From Roseburia sp. (GTDB taxonomy: Bacteria; Bacillota; Clostridia; Lachnospirales; Lachnospiraceae), in NCBI GenBank assembly GCA_023662875.1, contig JAMPIG010000007.1, positions 1 to 64,000 on the forward strand: 64,000 nucleotides of DNA, written 5' to 3'. Position 1 is the first letter of the stretch, and each line of letters opens with the position of its first letter. Position numbers and translations under genes: made by a program. The notes beneath the pieces were generated by a model. The model had not been told where the DNA came from. It saw only the letters and a program-made list of their open reading frames with translations, and did no database searches. Positions 29,937-39,139 of this stretch are shown here, one piece after another.

Positions 29937-32627
29937 ATGAGAGCAGTCCGCTTACAGACAGAGCATTTAACAGAACCGTTGGGAATAGGGATTGCGGTTC
30001 CCGGATTTTACTGGCACTGCGAAGGCGGTATACGTCAGAGCGCCTATCGGATTGTGGCCAGTCGCGGGAATGATACAGTGTGGGACAGCGGGAAAGTGAA
30101 TTCTTCCGCCATGAACCACATACTGTATGAAGGAAAGCCCTTGGCAAGCCGTGACAGGGTAAACTGGACAGTGACCTTATGGGATGAAACGGATATGCCC
30201 GGGGAAGCGGCGGAAAGCTGGTTTGAGTTGGGCCTTCTGGTGCCTTCCGACTGGACGGCCCGGTGGATTTCGGGAGATTATATGCCTAATAGAAAAAAGC
30301 GCTATCCGGTGGACTGCTTCTGCCATACTTTCTCCGTGGATCAGCCGGTGGCGAAGGCTAGGCTCTATGCTTCCGCCCGGGGCGTGTATGATGTGTCGAT
30401 CAACGGGAAGCGGGTGGAGGACTTTATTCTTGCTCCCGGGATGACGGACTATCGTAAGCGTATCCAGTACCAGACCTATGATGTGACCTCCATGCTGCAG
30501 AACGAGAACAAGGTGGAGCTGCGTCTGGCGGACGGCTGGTATCGGGGGAGCTGTGCCGCTTATGGGGTCACAAATGTCTATGGAACCCAGACCAGCGTGA
30601 TAGCGCAGCTGGAGATCACGCTGGCGGACGGTACGGTACAGATTTATGCGACGGACGGCTCCTGGAAATGGTCTAATGACGGCCCGATTCGGTATGCCGA
30701 CCTGAAGGACGGGGAGATTTATGATGCCCGGAAGAAGCCGGGCTATGGCGGAACGGCCAGAGCAGCGGGTGAACCCGGGAGCGGGAATGCAGCCAGGGCG
30801 GTAGCGACCTTTGAAAACGAAGGTTCCGCCGGAAAAGCGGCTGCGTCCAACAGTGGCGTTTTTTTGACGGCGTCCAACAATGTGCCCGTCCGGGAGAAGG
30901 AACGATTTACCCCGGTACTGCTGCAGGGGAAGGACGGAGCCAGGGTATTGGATTTCGGGCAGAATCTTGCGGGTTATCTGGAATTTACGGTAATGGGACA
31001 GGCTGGTAAGGAATTGAAGCTGACTTGCGGCGAAGTGCTGGATGAAACGGGCCGCGTAGATCTGTCCGGCATCCAGGAATCCCGCCCTGCAAAGGGATGG
31101 AGCCAGATGAGCTTGGTGAAAAAGCTTCTGACAAACAAGGTAAGCGGCGAGTCGAATCCCACGCCCAGGCAGGAGATCCGGTTTATTTGCTCCGGCGGGA
31201 AAGACCGCTATAAGACCAGCTTTGCCGTCTTTGGATTCCGGTATGTGCAGGTGGAAGGAGATGTGACGATAAGGCCGGAGGATTTCAGGGCCATAGCGGT
31301 TTATTCTGACATGGAGGAGACTGGCAGCTTTATCTGTTCGGATGAAAGAATCAATCGTCTGGTAGAGAATACCAAGTGGAGCATGAAAGGAAATTTCCTT
31401 GACATTCCTACCGACTGCCCTACCAGGGAGCGGCTGGGATGGACGGGGGACGCCCAGATATTCTTTGACACTGGAGCTTATCTGATGGATACGGCGGCTT
31501 TTTTCGGCAAGTGGCTCAGGGACATGGAAGATGCCCAGTACAAGAACGGGCTGCTGCCCGCCGTGCTTCCCTATCAGGGCGTGGAGATGATGTATAAGTC
31601 AACAGGTTCTTCCGTGGGCTGGGCGGATGCGGTGTATCTGATTCCTTACCGTTATTATAAGCGCTATGGCGACCGGGAGATTCTGAAGCGGGCCTGGCCT
31701 ATGATCGAGAAATATGCGGAGTATCTTTTTGCGCATCTCGGTATGAAGGATAGAAAGCAGGCAAAGGCGAATCCATATAATGCTTATACCTATGAAAAGG
31801 GGGTTCATCTGGGGGAATGGCTGGAGCCGGAGGAATTCCGGGACAAGGTATACGGCGCACAGGCAAAGCACCCGGAGGAATGCACTGCTTATTTGTTTTA
31901 TGCCATGGAGATGATTGGTGAGATTGCGGGTATTTTAGGCAAAGACGCTATACGGACGCGCTGCGCGGAGACGGCAAAGGGGGCGAAGGCGGCGTATGAC
32001 GCTCTGTTTGTAAAGACGGGAACTCTTGACACGGACAGGCAGGCAAAGCTGGTCAGGCCGCTGGCGTTGGGGCTGCTGGAGGGGGAAGAGAAGAAAAAGG
32101 CCGAGAAGCGTCTGGTGCAGGCGGTGGAGCATTACCATTACTGCGTGGGAACCGGTTTTCTGTCAACGCCTTTTCTCCTGCCGGTGCTGACGGAAGCGGG
32201 AGAGGCGGAGACCGCCTATAAAATGCTGGAAAACCTAAAGAAACCGGGATGGCTTGCGGAGGTGCTGGAGGGTGCAACCACTGTCTGGGAGAACTGGGAG
32301 GGAAATTTAAGCCGGAACCATTATTCTCCCGGAGCGGTCTGTCAGTGGCTGTTTGATACAGTTGCTGGTATCCGGGTGGAAGGAGAGAACCGCCTGGTGA
32401 TTGCTCCCATGCCGGGAGGCAGTCTGGAATCCGCCTGCGCGGAGTATCTCAGCCCCTGTGGGAAGGTGGTGAGCCGTTGGGAGAAGAAAATGGAAGGAAT
32501 TATCTATACAGTGGAGATTCCGGCAAATGTGACGGCAAGGGTTATTTTGCCGGACGGCCGGGAGGAGGCGGCAGGTGCTGGAACGCATATTTTTGAGACA
32601 GAAGAGCTCAACCAAACAGACAAATAA
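29937..32627 (+). CDS. GH78 alpha-L-rhamnosidase
   Basis: 896 residues, cytoplasmic. N-terminal Ig-like and Bac_rhamnosid_N regions (DWTARWISGD, KARLYASARGVYDVSINGKRV) precede an (alpha/alpha)6 barrel with the GH78 catalytic motif DIPTDCPTRERLGWTGDAQ near 490 and the second conserved motif GATTVWENWEG near 778. It releases terminal alpha-L-rhamnose. The ATG at 29937 follows GGAGGG. It lies 150 bp after the SGNH gene, and that gap shows no terminator. Confidence 0.93.
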   Translation: MRAVRLQTEHLTEPLGIGIAVPGFYWHCEGGIRQSAYRIVASRGNDTVWDSGKVNSSAMNHILYEGKPLASRDRVNWTVTLWDETDMPGEAAESWFELGLLVPSDWTARWISGDYMPNRKKRYPVDCFCHTFSVDQPVAKARLYASARGVYDVSINGKRVEDFILAPGMTDYRKRIQYQTYDVTSMLQNENKVELRLADGWYRGSCAAYGVTNVYGTQTSVIAQLEITLADGTVQIYATDGSWKWSNDGPIRYADLKDGEIYDARKKPGYGGTARAAGEPGSGNAARAVATFENEGSAGKAAASNSGVFLTASNNVPVREKERFTPVLLQGKDGARVLDFGQNLAGYLEFTVMGQAGKELKLTCGEVLDETGRVDLSGIQESRPAKGWSQMSLVKKLLTNKVSGESNPTPRQEIRFICSGGKDRYKTSFAVFGFRYVQVEGDVTIRPEDFRAIAVYSDMEETGSFICSDERINRLVENTKWSMKGNFLDIPTDCPTRERLGWTGDAQIFFDTGAYLMDTAAFFGKWLRDMEDAQYKNGLLPAVLPYQGVEMMYKSTGSSVGWADAVYLIPYRYYKRYGDREILKRAWPMIEKYAEYLFAHLGMKDRKQAKANPYNAYTYEKGVHLGEWLEPEEFRDKVYGAQAKHPEECTAYLFYAMEMIGEIAGILGKDAIRTRCAETAKGAKAAYDALFVKTGTLDTDRQAKLVRPLALGLLEGEEKKKAEKRLVQAVEHYHYCVGTGFLSTPFLLPVLTEAGEAETAYKMLENLKKPGWLAEVLEGATTVWENWEGNLSRNHYSPGAVCQWLFDTVAGIRVEGENRLVIAPMPGGSLESACAEYLSPCGKVVSRWEKKMEGIIYTVEIPANVTARVILPDGREEAAGAGTHIFETEELNQTDK

Positions 32628-32691
32628 TGGCTGGTGTCGATGACGGGAGAAAAGCGGAGAAAAGATCAGGTAGAGAGAATGCAGAAAAATA

Positions 32692-32720
32692 GTGTAAAAT
32701 CGGAAGTAATGTGCTATGAT
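32692..32720 (+). promoter_or_regulatory. Putative promoter of the ABC exporter
   Basis: Extended -10 TGC-TATGAT (TATGAT at 32715-32720) with a weak -35 TGTAAA (32692-32697) at 17 bp spacing. Confidence 0.5.
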
Positions 32721-32758
32721 ATTGGGAGAAATCTGCGGATATAAAGGAAGGAAAAACT

Positions 32759-34540
32759 ATGATATTCGGAAAACATATCAACCGATATTATCTCAAGTAC
32801 GCCGGTTGGCTGATTCTGGGACTGGCCGCGCTGGTTACGGTGGATTACCTGCAGCTGGAGATCCCAAAGCTGTACCGCATGATGATCAACGGCATGAACG
32901 GCGGCAGTGTAAACGTTGACGGGGTGCTGATGGCATTCGATGTGGATTTCCTGCTGGACAGAATCTGTATGCCCATGGTGGGAATTATTCTGGCCATGGT
33001 CTTTGGGCGTTTCCTGTGGAGGGTGTGCTTTTTTGGCGCGGCGGTGCGGCTGGAGGCGGATCTGCGCAATAGCATGTTCGACCATGCCAAGGATTTAAGC
33101 CGGGAATACTACCAGGTCAATAAGGTGGGGAATCTGATGAGCCTGTTTACCAACGACCTTGATACTGTACAGGAATGCTTCGGCTGGGGCGTCATGATGT
33201 TCTTTGACGCGCTGCTGCTGGGAGTGCTGGCGGTGATGAATATGTGGCGGATGGACAGCGTGCTGACGCTGCTTTCCCTGATTCCCATGGCCTTTCTGCT
33301 GGCGGCGGCCACGATCATCGGCAGGCAGATGATGAAAAAGTGGGATATTCGCCAGGAGGCCTTTTCCAGGCTGTCGGATTTCTCCCAGGAGAGCTTTTCC
33401 GGCATTGCGGTGATCAAAGCTTTCGTGAAGGAAGCGAAGGAGCTGATGGCCTTCCGAAAGCTGAACGAGGAAAACGAGAAGGCAAATATTGACCACACCA
33501 GGTCTTCCGTGCTGCTGCGGATCATGGTGACGCTGTTTGTGGAAAGCGTGATCTGCGTGATCCTGGGCTACGGCGGATATCTGGTCTATCAGGGCAGGTT
33601 CAACGCGGGACAGCTGGTGGAATTCATCGGCTATTTCAACGCCGTGGTCTGGCCTATTATGGCGGTTTCCGAGCTGATCGACATGACGTCCCGGGGCAAG
33701 GCTTCCCTGAACCGTCTGGGGGAGCTGCTGGACGCGGAGATTGCCGTGACGGACAAAAGCGGCGCGAAGGAGCTGAAGGGCGTCAGGGGAGATATCGAAT
33801 TCCGCGATTTGACCTTCCGTTATCCCGACGGGGAGATGGACGTACTGAAAAATGTTTCCTTCACCATCAAGGCCGGGGAGAACGTGGGTCTGGTCGGGAA
33901 AACCGGCTCCGGAAAGACGACGCTTGTGGACTTGATCCTGCGCACCTATAATGTGCCGGACGGCACCCTGTTTGTGGATGGGCTGGACGTTAATGACGTG
34001 AAAATACATGACTTAAGAGCCTGCTGCGCCTATGTGCCGCAGGACAATTTCCTGTTCTCCGACACCATTGAAAACAATATTGCCTTTGGCGTGGAGAAAC
34101 GGGACAGCAGGGCAGTGGTTCAGGCGGCAAGGCTGGCGGATGTACATAGCAATATCAAGGAGTTCCAGAAGGGCTACAGCACCATTTTAGGGGAGCGGGG
34201 CGTCACGGTCTCCGGGGGCCAGAAGCAGAGGATTTCCATTGCCAGGGCTCTGATGAAGGACGCGCCGATACTGATTCTGGACGATTCCGTGTCCGCCGTG
34301 GATACTAAGACCGAGGCGGCGATTCTGGAGAATCTGCGCAGCGCCAGACAGGGCAAGACTACTATTCTGATTGCCCACAGGGTTACTACTATCGAGAAGA
34401 TGGACAAAATTCTCTTTATTGAGGACGGAGAGCTGGCAGCGGCGGGGCCCCATGAGGAATTGTATGAAACCTGTCCCGCATACCGCAGGATGGTAGACCT
34501 TCAGAAGCTGGAGGAGGAAGGAGAGGAACGCAATGAGTGA
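32759..34540 (+). CDS. ABC exporter half-transporter with degenerate ATPase site (BmrC-like)
   Basis: 593 residues: six membrane helices (about 15-310) then a nucleotide-binding domain with Walker A GKTGSGKTT near 381, signature VSGGQKQRIS and Walker B ILILDDSVSAVDT. The residue after the Walker B Asp is Asp rather than the catalytic Glu, as in the degenerate halves of heterodimeric exporters such as BmrCD. It overlaps the partner gene by 8 bp. Expected to export drugs or an unidentified endogenous compound. Confidence 0.9.
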   Translation: MIFGKHINRYYLKYAGWLILGLAALVTVDYLQLEIPKLYRMMINGMNGGSVNVDGVLMAFDVDFLLDRICMPMVGIILAMVFGRFLWRVCFFGAAVRLEADLRNSMFDHAKDLSREYYQVNKVGNLMSLFTNDLDTVQECFGWGVMMFFDALLLGVLAVMNMWRMDSVLTLLSLIPMAFLLAAATIIGRQMMKKWDIRQEAFSRLSDFSQESFSGIAVIKAFVKEAKELMAFRKLNEENEKANIDHTRSSVLLRIMVTLFVESVICVILGYGGYLVYQGRFNAGQLVEFIGYFNAVVWPIMAVSELIDMTSRGKASLNRLGELLDAEIAVTDKSGAKELKGVRGDIEFRDLTFRYPDGEMDVLKNVSFTIKAGENVGLVGKTGSGKTTLVDLILRTYNVPDGTLFVDGLDVNDVKIHDLRACCAYVPQDNFLFSDTIENNIAFGVEKRDSRAVVQAARLADVHSNIKEFQKGYSTILGERGVTVSGGQKQRISIARALMKDAPILILDDSVSAVDTKTEAAILENLRSARQGKTTILIAHRVTTIEKMDKILFIEDGELAAAGPHEELYETCPAYRRMVDLQKLEEEGEERNE

Positions 34541-36437
34541 GTATCTGCCTGTGTTGATTGTGGGAGCCATTATCGGCGCGTTTACCATTGTCTTCCTGCT
34601 GGCCTATATGGCGCTTCGGAAGGTGAAGGATACCTCCGACAAGGAGAGGAAGATGCCGGACGGGGAGATTGTCCGTCGGCTGCTGCAGTACGCGAAGCCT
34701 TATTGGAAGAATTTCGTGCTGGTTTTCTTTGTGATGCTGTTTTCCATTGTGTACGACCTGGTCTCTCCGCTGATTATCGGGCGGATTCAGGGCCTGATCA
34801 AGGATGATTTCGAGCTGCATGAGCTGTACGCAATGGTGGGGATGTACGCGGGCATTCTGGTGGTTTCCATGGTATGCACTTATCTGCAGGCCATGATTTT
34901 ACAGAAGACGGGACAGAAAATCCTGTCCAAAATCCGCTTGGATGTGTTTACCCACATCGAAAGCCTAAGCCATGAGCAGCTGAACAATATCCCGGTGGGC
35001 AAGCTGGTGACCAGGGTTTCCAATGATCCCAACGCCATCTCCTATATGTTTACCAATATCCTGGTGACTCTGGCGAAGAATTCCATGGTCATCGTTGGGG
35101 TGCTGGGAGCCATGCTGATGCTGAATTACGCGCTGACGCTGATGGTGCTCTGCTTTGTGCCCTTTGTGGTGCTGTTTACCGTGATTTTCCGGAAATTTTC
35201 CCGCCGGGTGCACCGCAAGGTAAACGACGCTACCACGGATATCAATACCTATCTGTCCGAAAACCTGTCCGGCATGAAGATTACCCAGATTTTCAACCGG
35301 GAGGAGCAGAAGCTGGACGATTTCCTGGATCGCAGCCGCAATCTCCAGAAGGCCAAGATGAACCGGATGTTCGTGTTCGGTATTTTCCAGCCCATGGTTT
35401 ACATGCTCTATATTTCCTCGAACCTTTGCCTGTTTTACTTCGGGGCGAAGGGTTATATTAAGGACCTGAATTATTTCGGACAGGTGATTGACAGCAGCAT
35501 CATGGTGTCCTTTTACATGTATATTTCCCGGTTCTTCAACCCGATTCAGACTCTGGCGGAGCAGTTCGACATGCTGCAGCGCTCCTTCGCCGCGGCGGAA
35601 AAGATTTTCACTATTCTGGACATGGCGCCGGAGGTGGTGGACGGACCCGAAGCCGTTGAATTGGAAGAGCTGAAGGGGGAAATTGAGTTCAGGGATGTGT
35701 GGTTCTGCTACAAGCCCGACGAGTGGGTGTTAAAGGGCGTGTCCTTCCATGTGGAGCCGAAGCAGACGGTTGCCCTTGTGGGCTCCACCGGCTCCGGGAA
35801 GACTACGATCTTAAGCCTGATCTGCCGCAATTACGATATCCAGAAGGGGCAGATTCTCATCGACGGCATCGATATCCGGAAAATCAAGATTTCTTCCCTG
35901 CGGCGGCATTTCGGCCAGATGCTGCAGGATGTGTTCCTGTTCTCCGGAGATATCCGCAGTAATATCCTGCTGCGCATGGAAGAGGAGCCCTTCGGGGCTG
36001 ATGTGAGCGATGAGGAAGTATGGGAAGCCTGCCGATATGTGAACGCCGATTCCTTTATCGGTAAGCTGGAAAACGGTCTGGATGAAATCGTGCGGGAGAG
36101 GGGCAACAATTTCTCCGCCGGGCAGCGGCAGCTCCTTTCCTTTGCCCGTACCATTATCCACAGGCCGTCCGTCATGATACTGGACGAGGCTACCGCCAAC
36201 ATTGACACGGAGACGGAGCTGCTGATTCAGGACAGCTTAGAGAAGATGAAGAATATCGGCACCATGCTGATTGTGGCCCACAGGCTCTCTACCATCCAGC
36301 ACGCGGACAATATCATCCTGCTGTCCCATGGGCAGATTATGGAGCAGGGCAGCCACCAGGAGCTTCTGCATCAGAAGGGGCGATATTACGACCTTTATAC
36401 GCTGCAGTATAATAAGCAGCTGCTGCAGAACTCCTGA
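34533..36437 (+). CDS. ABC exporter half-transporter with intact ATPase site (BmrD-like)
   Basis: 634 residues. One extra N-terminal membrane helix (about 4-27) precedes the six-helix domain. The ATPase domain has Walker A GSTGSGKTT near 418, signature FSAGQRQLLS and Walker B VMILDEATANIDT with the catalytic Glu present. Together with the overlapping upstream gene this gives the one-canonical, one-degenerate pair typical of heterodimeric multidrug exporters. No terminator is clear downstream. Confidence 0.9.
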   Translation: MSEYLPVLIVGAIIGAFTIVFLLAYMALRKVKDTSDKERKMPDGEIVRRLLQYAKPYWKNFVLVFFVMLFSIVYDLVSPLIIGRIQGLIKDDFELHELYAMVGMYAGILVVSMVCTYLQAMILQKTGQKILSKIRLDVFTHIESLSHEQLNNIPVGKLVTRVSNDPNAISYMFTNILVTLAKNSMVIVGVLGAMLMLNYALTLMVLCFVPFVVLFTVIFRKFSRRVHRKVNDATTDINTYLSENLSGMKITQIFNREEQKLDDFLDRSRNLQKAKMNRMFVFGIFQPMVYMLYISSNLCLFYFGAKGYIKDLNYFGQVIDSSIMVSFYMYISRFFNPIQTLAEQFDMLQRSFAAAEKIFTILDMAPEVVDGPEAVELEELKGEIEFRDVWFCYKPDEWVLKGVSFHVEPKQTVALVGSTGSGKTTILSLICRNYDIQKGQILIDGIDIRKIKISSLRRHFGQMLQDVFLFSGDIRSNILLRMEEEPFGADVSDEEVWEACRYVNADSFIGKLENGLDEIVRERGNNFSAGQRQLLSFARTIIHRPSVMILDEATANIDTETELLIQDSLEKMKNIGTMLIVAHRLSTIQHADNIILLSHGQIMEQGSHQELLHQKGRYYDLYTLQYNKQLLQNS

Positions 36438-36452
36438 TGCCTCATAATTCAT

Positions 36453-36488
36453 GACAGTAGAATTTTGCAAAGCGTGAATCCTATTGTC
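36453..36488. repeat. Inverted repeat, family II, copy 2
   Basis: GACAGTAGAATT (36453-36464) and AATCCTATTGTC (36477-36488) pair at 10 of 12 positions around a 12-base loop. Arms and loop resemble the element at 4376-4410. Confidence 0.5.
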
Positions 36489-36645
36489 TGTTTGGCAAAA
36501 TGCACAAAAATGCACGTGGGGATATATGGATAAAACGACAAAATAAATAAACGAAAACAAATTTTACTTACCTTTTTCCTTTTTTTGAGTTAAAATAATG
36601 ATATAACAGGAGTGTAATGATTCACACAGGAAAGGTGGGTGGAAG

Positions 36646-36885
36646 ATGAAAAGAATAAAGGCCGCGTGTATTACGCAGACAGTGATTTTTTCTTTAAAGG
36701 AAGATTTTGGCAGGGATTATGCCGCAAAACATGTTCAGGAGGAGGTTCAGAGATATAAGAGACAGCTTGACCGCAGCAAGATACAGTATCGGATTCTTTC
36801 CGAGGAGACGCAGGCGGACGGCTCTGTTATCATCGAGATCAAGAAACAGTATAATAATTCTCCTGTGGGAAAATATATGGATTAA
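36646..36885 (+). CDS. Small conserved-type protein, function unknown
   Basis: 79 residues, no membrane segment or recognised domain: an N-terminal beta-strand-like stretch (AACITQTVIFSL), a basic helix (about 25-45) and a C-terminal strand (GSVIIEIKKQY). The alternation suggests a small alpha/beta fold. The ATG at 36646 follows AGGTGGG. The upstream AT-rich region holds GTGT-7-ACAC (36611-36625), possibly an operator. A terminator follows at 36907, so it is probably monocistronic. Confidence 0.65.
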   Translation: MKRIKAACITQTVIFSLKEDFGRDYAAKHVQEEVQRYKRQLDRSKIQYRILSEETQADGSVIIEIKKQYNNSPVGKYMD

Positions 36886-36906
36886 CGGTAATCTGACAGG
36901 GAGAGA

Positions 36907-36957
36907 GCGTGCAGTTATCCGAGAGAAAAATCTCTTGCGGATAAGTGCACGCTTTTT
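36907..36957 (+). terminator. Intrinsic terminator after the small gene
   Basis: A long stem (GCGTGCA with TGCACGC, TTATCCG with CGGATAA, AGAGA with TCTCT) is followed by five T. Confidence 0.88.
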
Positions 36958-36975
36958 GTAAAGAGAGGGATGCAA

Positions 36976-37383
36976 ATGGAGATCAAAAATTTAATTGAGG
37001 AGACAGTGATACACAAGGCTTTCGGAAAAGGCACGATTAAAGAGGCCTATGATAACTATTTGGAGGTCGAGTTCCCGGGATGCGGCAAAAGGAGTAAGTT
37101 CAGCTACCCTTCCTGCTTTGACGGCTTTCTGCGGCTGGAAGGCGGGGAGAAGGAAAAGGCTGTGCAGGAGGAGTTGGAGCGGTGGAGAGAGGACAACGGT
37201 ATCGCGCAGAAGGAAATCTGCAGGCAACAGTACGAGAAAACCCGGCAGGCCATAAGGGAACGGCGTCTGGCGGCGGAGGAAAAACGGAAAAAAACAGGGC
37301 GTAGATCGGCGGTGCTTCGAGCCGATTATAACGGGGCGGCGGACAAATCCGAATCCCCGGCTGCTCAGGAAGCCGATGGATAA
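36976..37383 (+). CDS. Hypothetical protein with HKAFGKGT (Tudor-like) N-terminal motif
   Basis: About 135 residues. The N-terminal 50 residues (VIHKAFGKGTIKEAYDNYLEV, then KFSYPSCFDGFL) resemble the small beta-barrel found at the C-terminus of UvrD/PcrA helicases and in various Clostridia proteins, which suggests nucleic-acid or protein binding. The rest is a charged helix and a disordered tail. The ATG at 36976 is preferred over 36970 because GAGAGG (36964-36969) needs the extra spacing. Function unknown. Confidence 0.6.
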   Translation: MEIKNLIEETVIHKAFGKGTIKEAYDNYLEVEFPGCGKRSKFSYPSCFDGFLRLEGGEKEKAVQEELERWREDNGIAQKEICRQQYEKTRQAIRERRLAAEEKRKKTGRRSAVLRADYNGAADKSESPAAQEADG

Positions 37384-37497
37384 CATGGATTTTGCCGTCG
37401 GTTAACGGAAGTCAAAACAGAGACGGGACGACTGGTCGAGGAAAGTATGAAAATCAGGGCCGCTGAAGCGGATCATGGGGTATAAGCGTCAAAGTAC

Positions 37498-37526
37498 TTG
37501 CCTCCGGCTGCCATATTGCGTATAAT
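37498..37526 (+). promoter_or_regulatory. Promoter of the M20 amidohydrolase
   Basis: TTGCCT (37498-37503), 17 bp, TATAAT (37521-37526). Confidence 0.8.
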
Positions 37527-37589
37527 ATTTCCGAAGGGAACGGTTCGCCCTGCGGCAGAGGAGGGCGAAGGATTAAAGGAGGTACGGAA

Positions 37590-38762
37590 ATGGGCTTTTA
37601 TGAAAGAGCGTTAGAGCTGCGGGAGGAGACGGTCGCGCATAGACGCTGGCTGCACCGCAACGCGGAGGTAGGACTGAATATGCCGAAGGGACAGGCTTAT
37701 GTTATGGAACAGCTGAGAGCGTGCGGCCTGGATCCGCGGCCCTGCGGACACGGAGTGACCGCGGAGCTGGGTCGGGAAGGGGGCGGGACGCTCCTGCTCC
37801 GGGCGGACATGGACGCGCTGCCGATGCCGGAGGAGAGCGGAGAAAGCTTTGCCTGTCCGACGGGGACGGAGGCCCACGCCTGCGGCCATGATTTCCATGC
37901 GGCCATGCTGCTGACCGCGGCGAAGATGCTGAAGGAAAAGGAAGAGCTGCTGTCAGGAAGGGTTCGGTTTATGTTTCAGCCTGCTGAGGAAACCTTTGAG
38001 GGCGCGAAGGATATGATGGCGAACGGGATACTGGAGGGCGTGGATGCCGCTCTGGCCTATCATGTGGGCGCAGGAAGGATGCCGGTGGGACTGTTTATGT
38101 ACAACAGCGGCGGGACGATGATGTACTCGGTGGACGGCTTCCGGATTACCGTGCATGGCAAAGGAGCCCATGGCGCATATCCTCACAGCTCTATCGATCC
38201 GATCAACATCGGCGTTCACATTTATCTTGCGCTGGAAGCGCTGATTGCCCGGGAGGCGGATCCCGCGAAGGCCTGTGTCCTGACGATCGGCAATTTTTCC
38301 GCCGGTTCGGCACCGAACATTATTCCGGATACCGCCGTCCTGCAGGGGACTCTGCGCACCAACGACAGCGGCAGCCGTGAAAAGCTGGTTCGGCGGCTGA
38401 GGGAGGCTGCCCTGAAAACCGCGGAGGTCTTCGGCGGGTCGGCAGAGATCGAGATGATTTCCCAGGTGCCGCCCCTGGTCTGCGATGCCGCCATGACGGA
38501 GGAGATGGCGGGTTATATGAAAGAGCTGCCGATTCCCGGCTTGACCCCGATCCCTGGCATGTCGGCGAGTGCTTCGGAGGATTTTGCGACGGTTGCGGAA
38601 AAGGTTCCCAGCGTATTTATGTACCTTTCGGCAGGGTATCCCGACGAGCGGGGGGACGCTCCGGCTCACAACCCGAAGGTGCGGTTTAACGAGGAGGTCT
38701 GCCCTATCGGCGCGGCCTGTCTGGCGCACTGCGCCGTCCGCTGGCTGGAGGAGCATTCGTAA
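37590..38762 (+). CDS. M20-family metallo-amidohydrolase
   Basis: 390 residues, cytoplasmic. Matches the amidohydrolase branch of peptidase M20 (hippurate hydrolase, IAA-amino acid hydrolase and N-acyl-amino acid deacylase relatives): RADMDALPM near 71, the metal site AHACGHDFHAA near 94-104, QPAEETFEGAKDM near 130, GKGAHGAYPH in the dimerisation domain, and SASEDFATV near the end. It removes an acyl group from an N-acyl amino acid or similar compound, exact substrate unknown. Ribosome site GGAGG precedes the ATG. Confidence 0.9.
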   Translation: MGFYERALELREETVAHRRWLHRNAEVGLNMPKGQAYVMEQLRACGLDPRPCGHGVTAELGREGGGTLLLRADMDALPMPEESGESFACPTGTEAHACGHDFHAAMLLTAAKMLKEKEELLSGRVRFMFQPAEETFEGAKDMMANGILEGVDAALAYHVGAGRMPVGLFMYNSGGTMMYSVDGFRITVHGKGAHGAYPHSSIDPINIGVHIYLALEALIAREADPAKACVLTIGNFSAGSAPNIIPDTAVLQGTLRTNDSGSREKLVRRLREAALKTAEVFGGSAEIEMISQVPPLVCDAAMTEEMAGYMKELPIPGLTPIPGMSASASEDFATVAEKVPSVFMYLSAGYPDERGDAPAHNPKVRFNEEVCPIGAACLAHCAVRWLEEHS

Positions 38763-38829
38763 GGGGCGCGGAATCGCTGCCGCTTTCAAAAGGTACTGAT
38801 TTGTTTGTATTTTGATGAGATTAAAAAAC

Positions 38830-38858
38830 TTGCATTAGAATACAGAACGTGATATATT
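38830..38858 (+). promoter_or_regulatory. Promoter of the type I toxin mRNA
   Basis: TTGCAT (38830-38835), 17 bp, TATATT (38853-38858). The transcript should start near 38866, at the GGGAAACCATAGAG element. Confidence 0.75.
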
Positions 38859-38866
38859 ATCTATAC

Positions 38867-38898
38867 GGGAAACCATAGAGCCAAGGCGGCTTTATCCC
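38867..38898 (+). repeat. 5' member of an inverted repeat flanking the toxin gene
   Basis: The segment begins GGGAAACCATAGAG and ends GGCTTTATCCC, with ATAGAGCC able to pair with GGCTTTAT as a local hairpin. The complement of 39109-39136 is nearly the same sequence, so the two ends of the toxin mRNA can also pair over long range. Confidence 0.75.
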
Positions 38899-38907
38899 TT
38901 CTGTTTT

Positions 38908-38947
38908 CGGAGGGTTCAAGTAGCCCTCCGGACGAAAGAAAGGAGGG
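38908..38947 (+). promoter_or_regulatory. Alternative hairpins that expose or hide the toxin ribosome site
   Basis: CCCTCC (38924-38929) can pair with upstream GGAGGG (38909-38914, extending to a 7-bp stem) or with the Shine-Dalgarno GGAGGG (38942-38947). The two pairings are mutually exclusive, so translation can be switched by RNA folding. Confidence 0.65.
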
Positions 38948-38954
38948 TGATGCA

Positions 38955-39047
38955 ATGATTACATATTCAGAGCTAATACAGACTGGAATATTCATTGTCG
39001 CCCTGATCGGATTGTGTTATAAGATCTTCAGGGATAAAAAGAAATAG
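38955..39047 (+). CDS. Holin-like type I toxin (Hol-Tox family)
   Basis: A 30-residue peptide, MITYSELIQTGIFIVALIGL followed by CYKIFRDKKK. A single membrane helix (about 8-24) is followed by a basic tail, the layout of putative holin-like toxins (Pfam Hol_Tox) used in type I toxin-antitoxin pairs. A very strong ribosome site AGGAGGG (38941-38947) precedes the ATG. It has its own promoter, mirrored flanking repeats and a convergent antisense promoter. The expected effect is inner-membrane depolarisation if overproduced. Family assignment rests on size, topology and the 'LIGL...KKK' pattern. Confidence 0.82.
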   Translation: MITYSELIQTGIFIVALIGLCYKIFRDKKK

Positions 39048-39139
39048 CCGCCACTATTCGGAGTAGTGACGGCATGACATTATAAAATGTCATAGCTTGC
39101 TATTATGAGGGATAGAGCCGCTTCTATGGTTTTCCCTTT
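39033..39139 (-). ncRNA. Convergent antisense antitoxin RNA
   Basis: A minus-strand promoter, TTGCGC (39174-39169), 17 bp, TATAGT (39151-39146), would start an RNA near 39139. It reads through the complement of 39109-39136, a perfect 8-bp stem with 4-base loop (39074-39093) and a hairpin (39047-39073) followed by a T-rich stretch, a plausible terminator. The RNA of about 105 nt would pair with the toxin mRNA 3' end and the last codons. Boundaries are predicted. Confidence 0.65.
39109..39136. repeat. 3' member of the toxin-flanking inverted repeat
   Basis: Begins GGGATAGAGCCG and ends TATGGTTTTCCC. Its complement resembles 38867-38898, so sense and antisense RNAs begin with nearly identical sequences. 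Confidence 0.75.
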
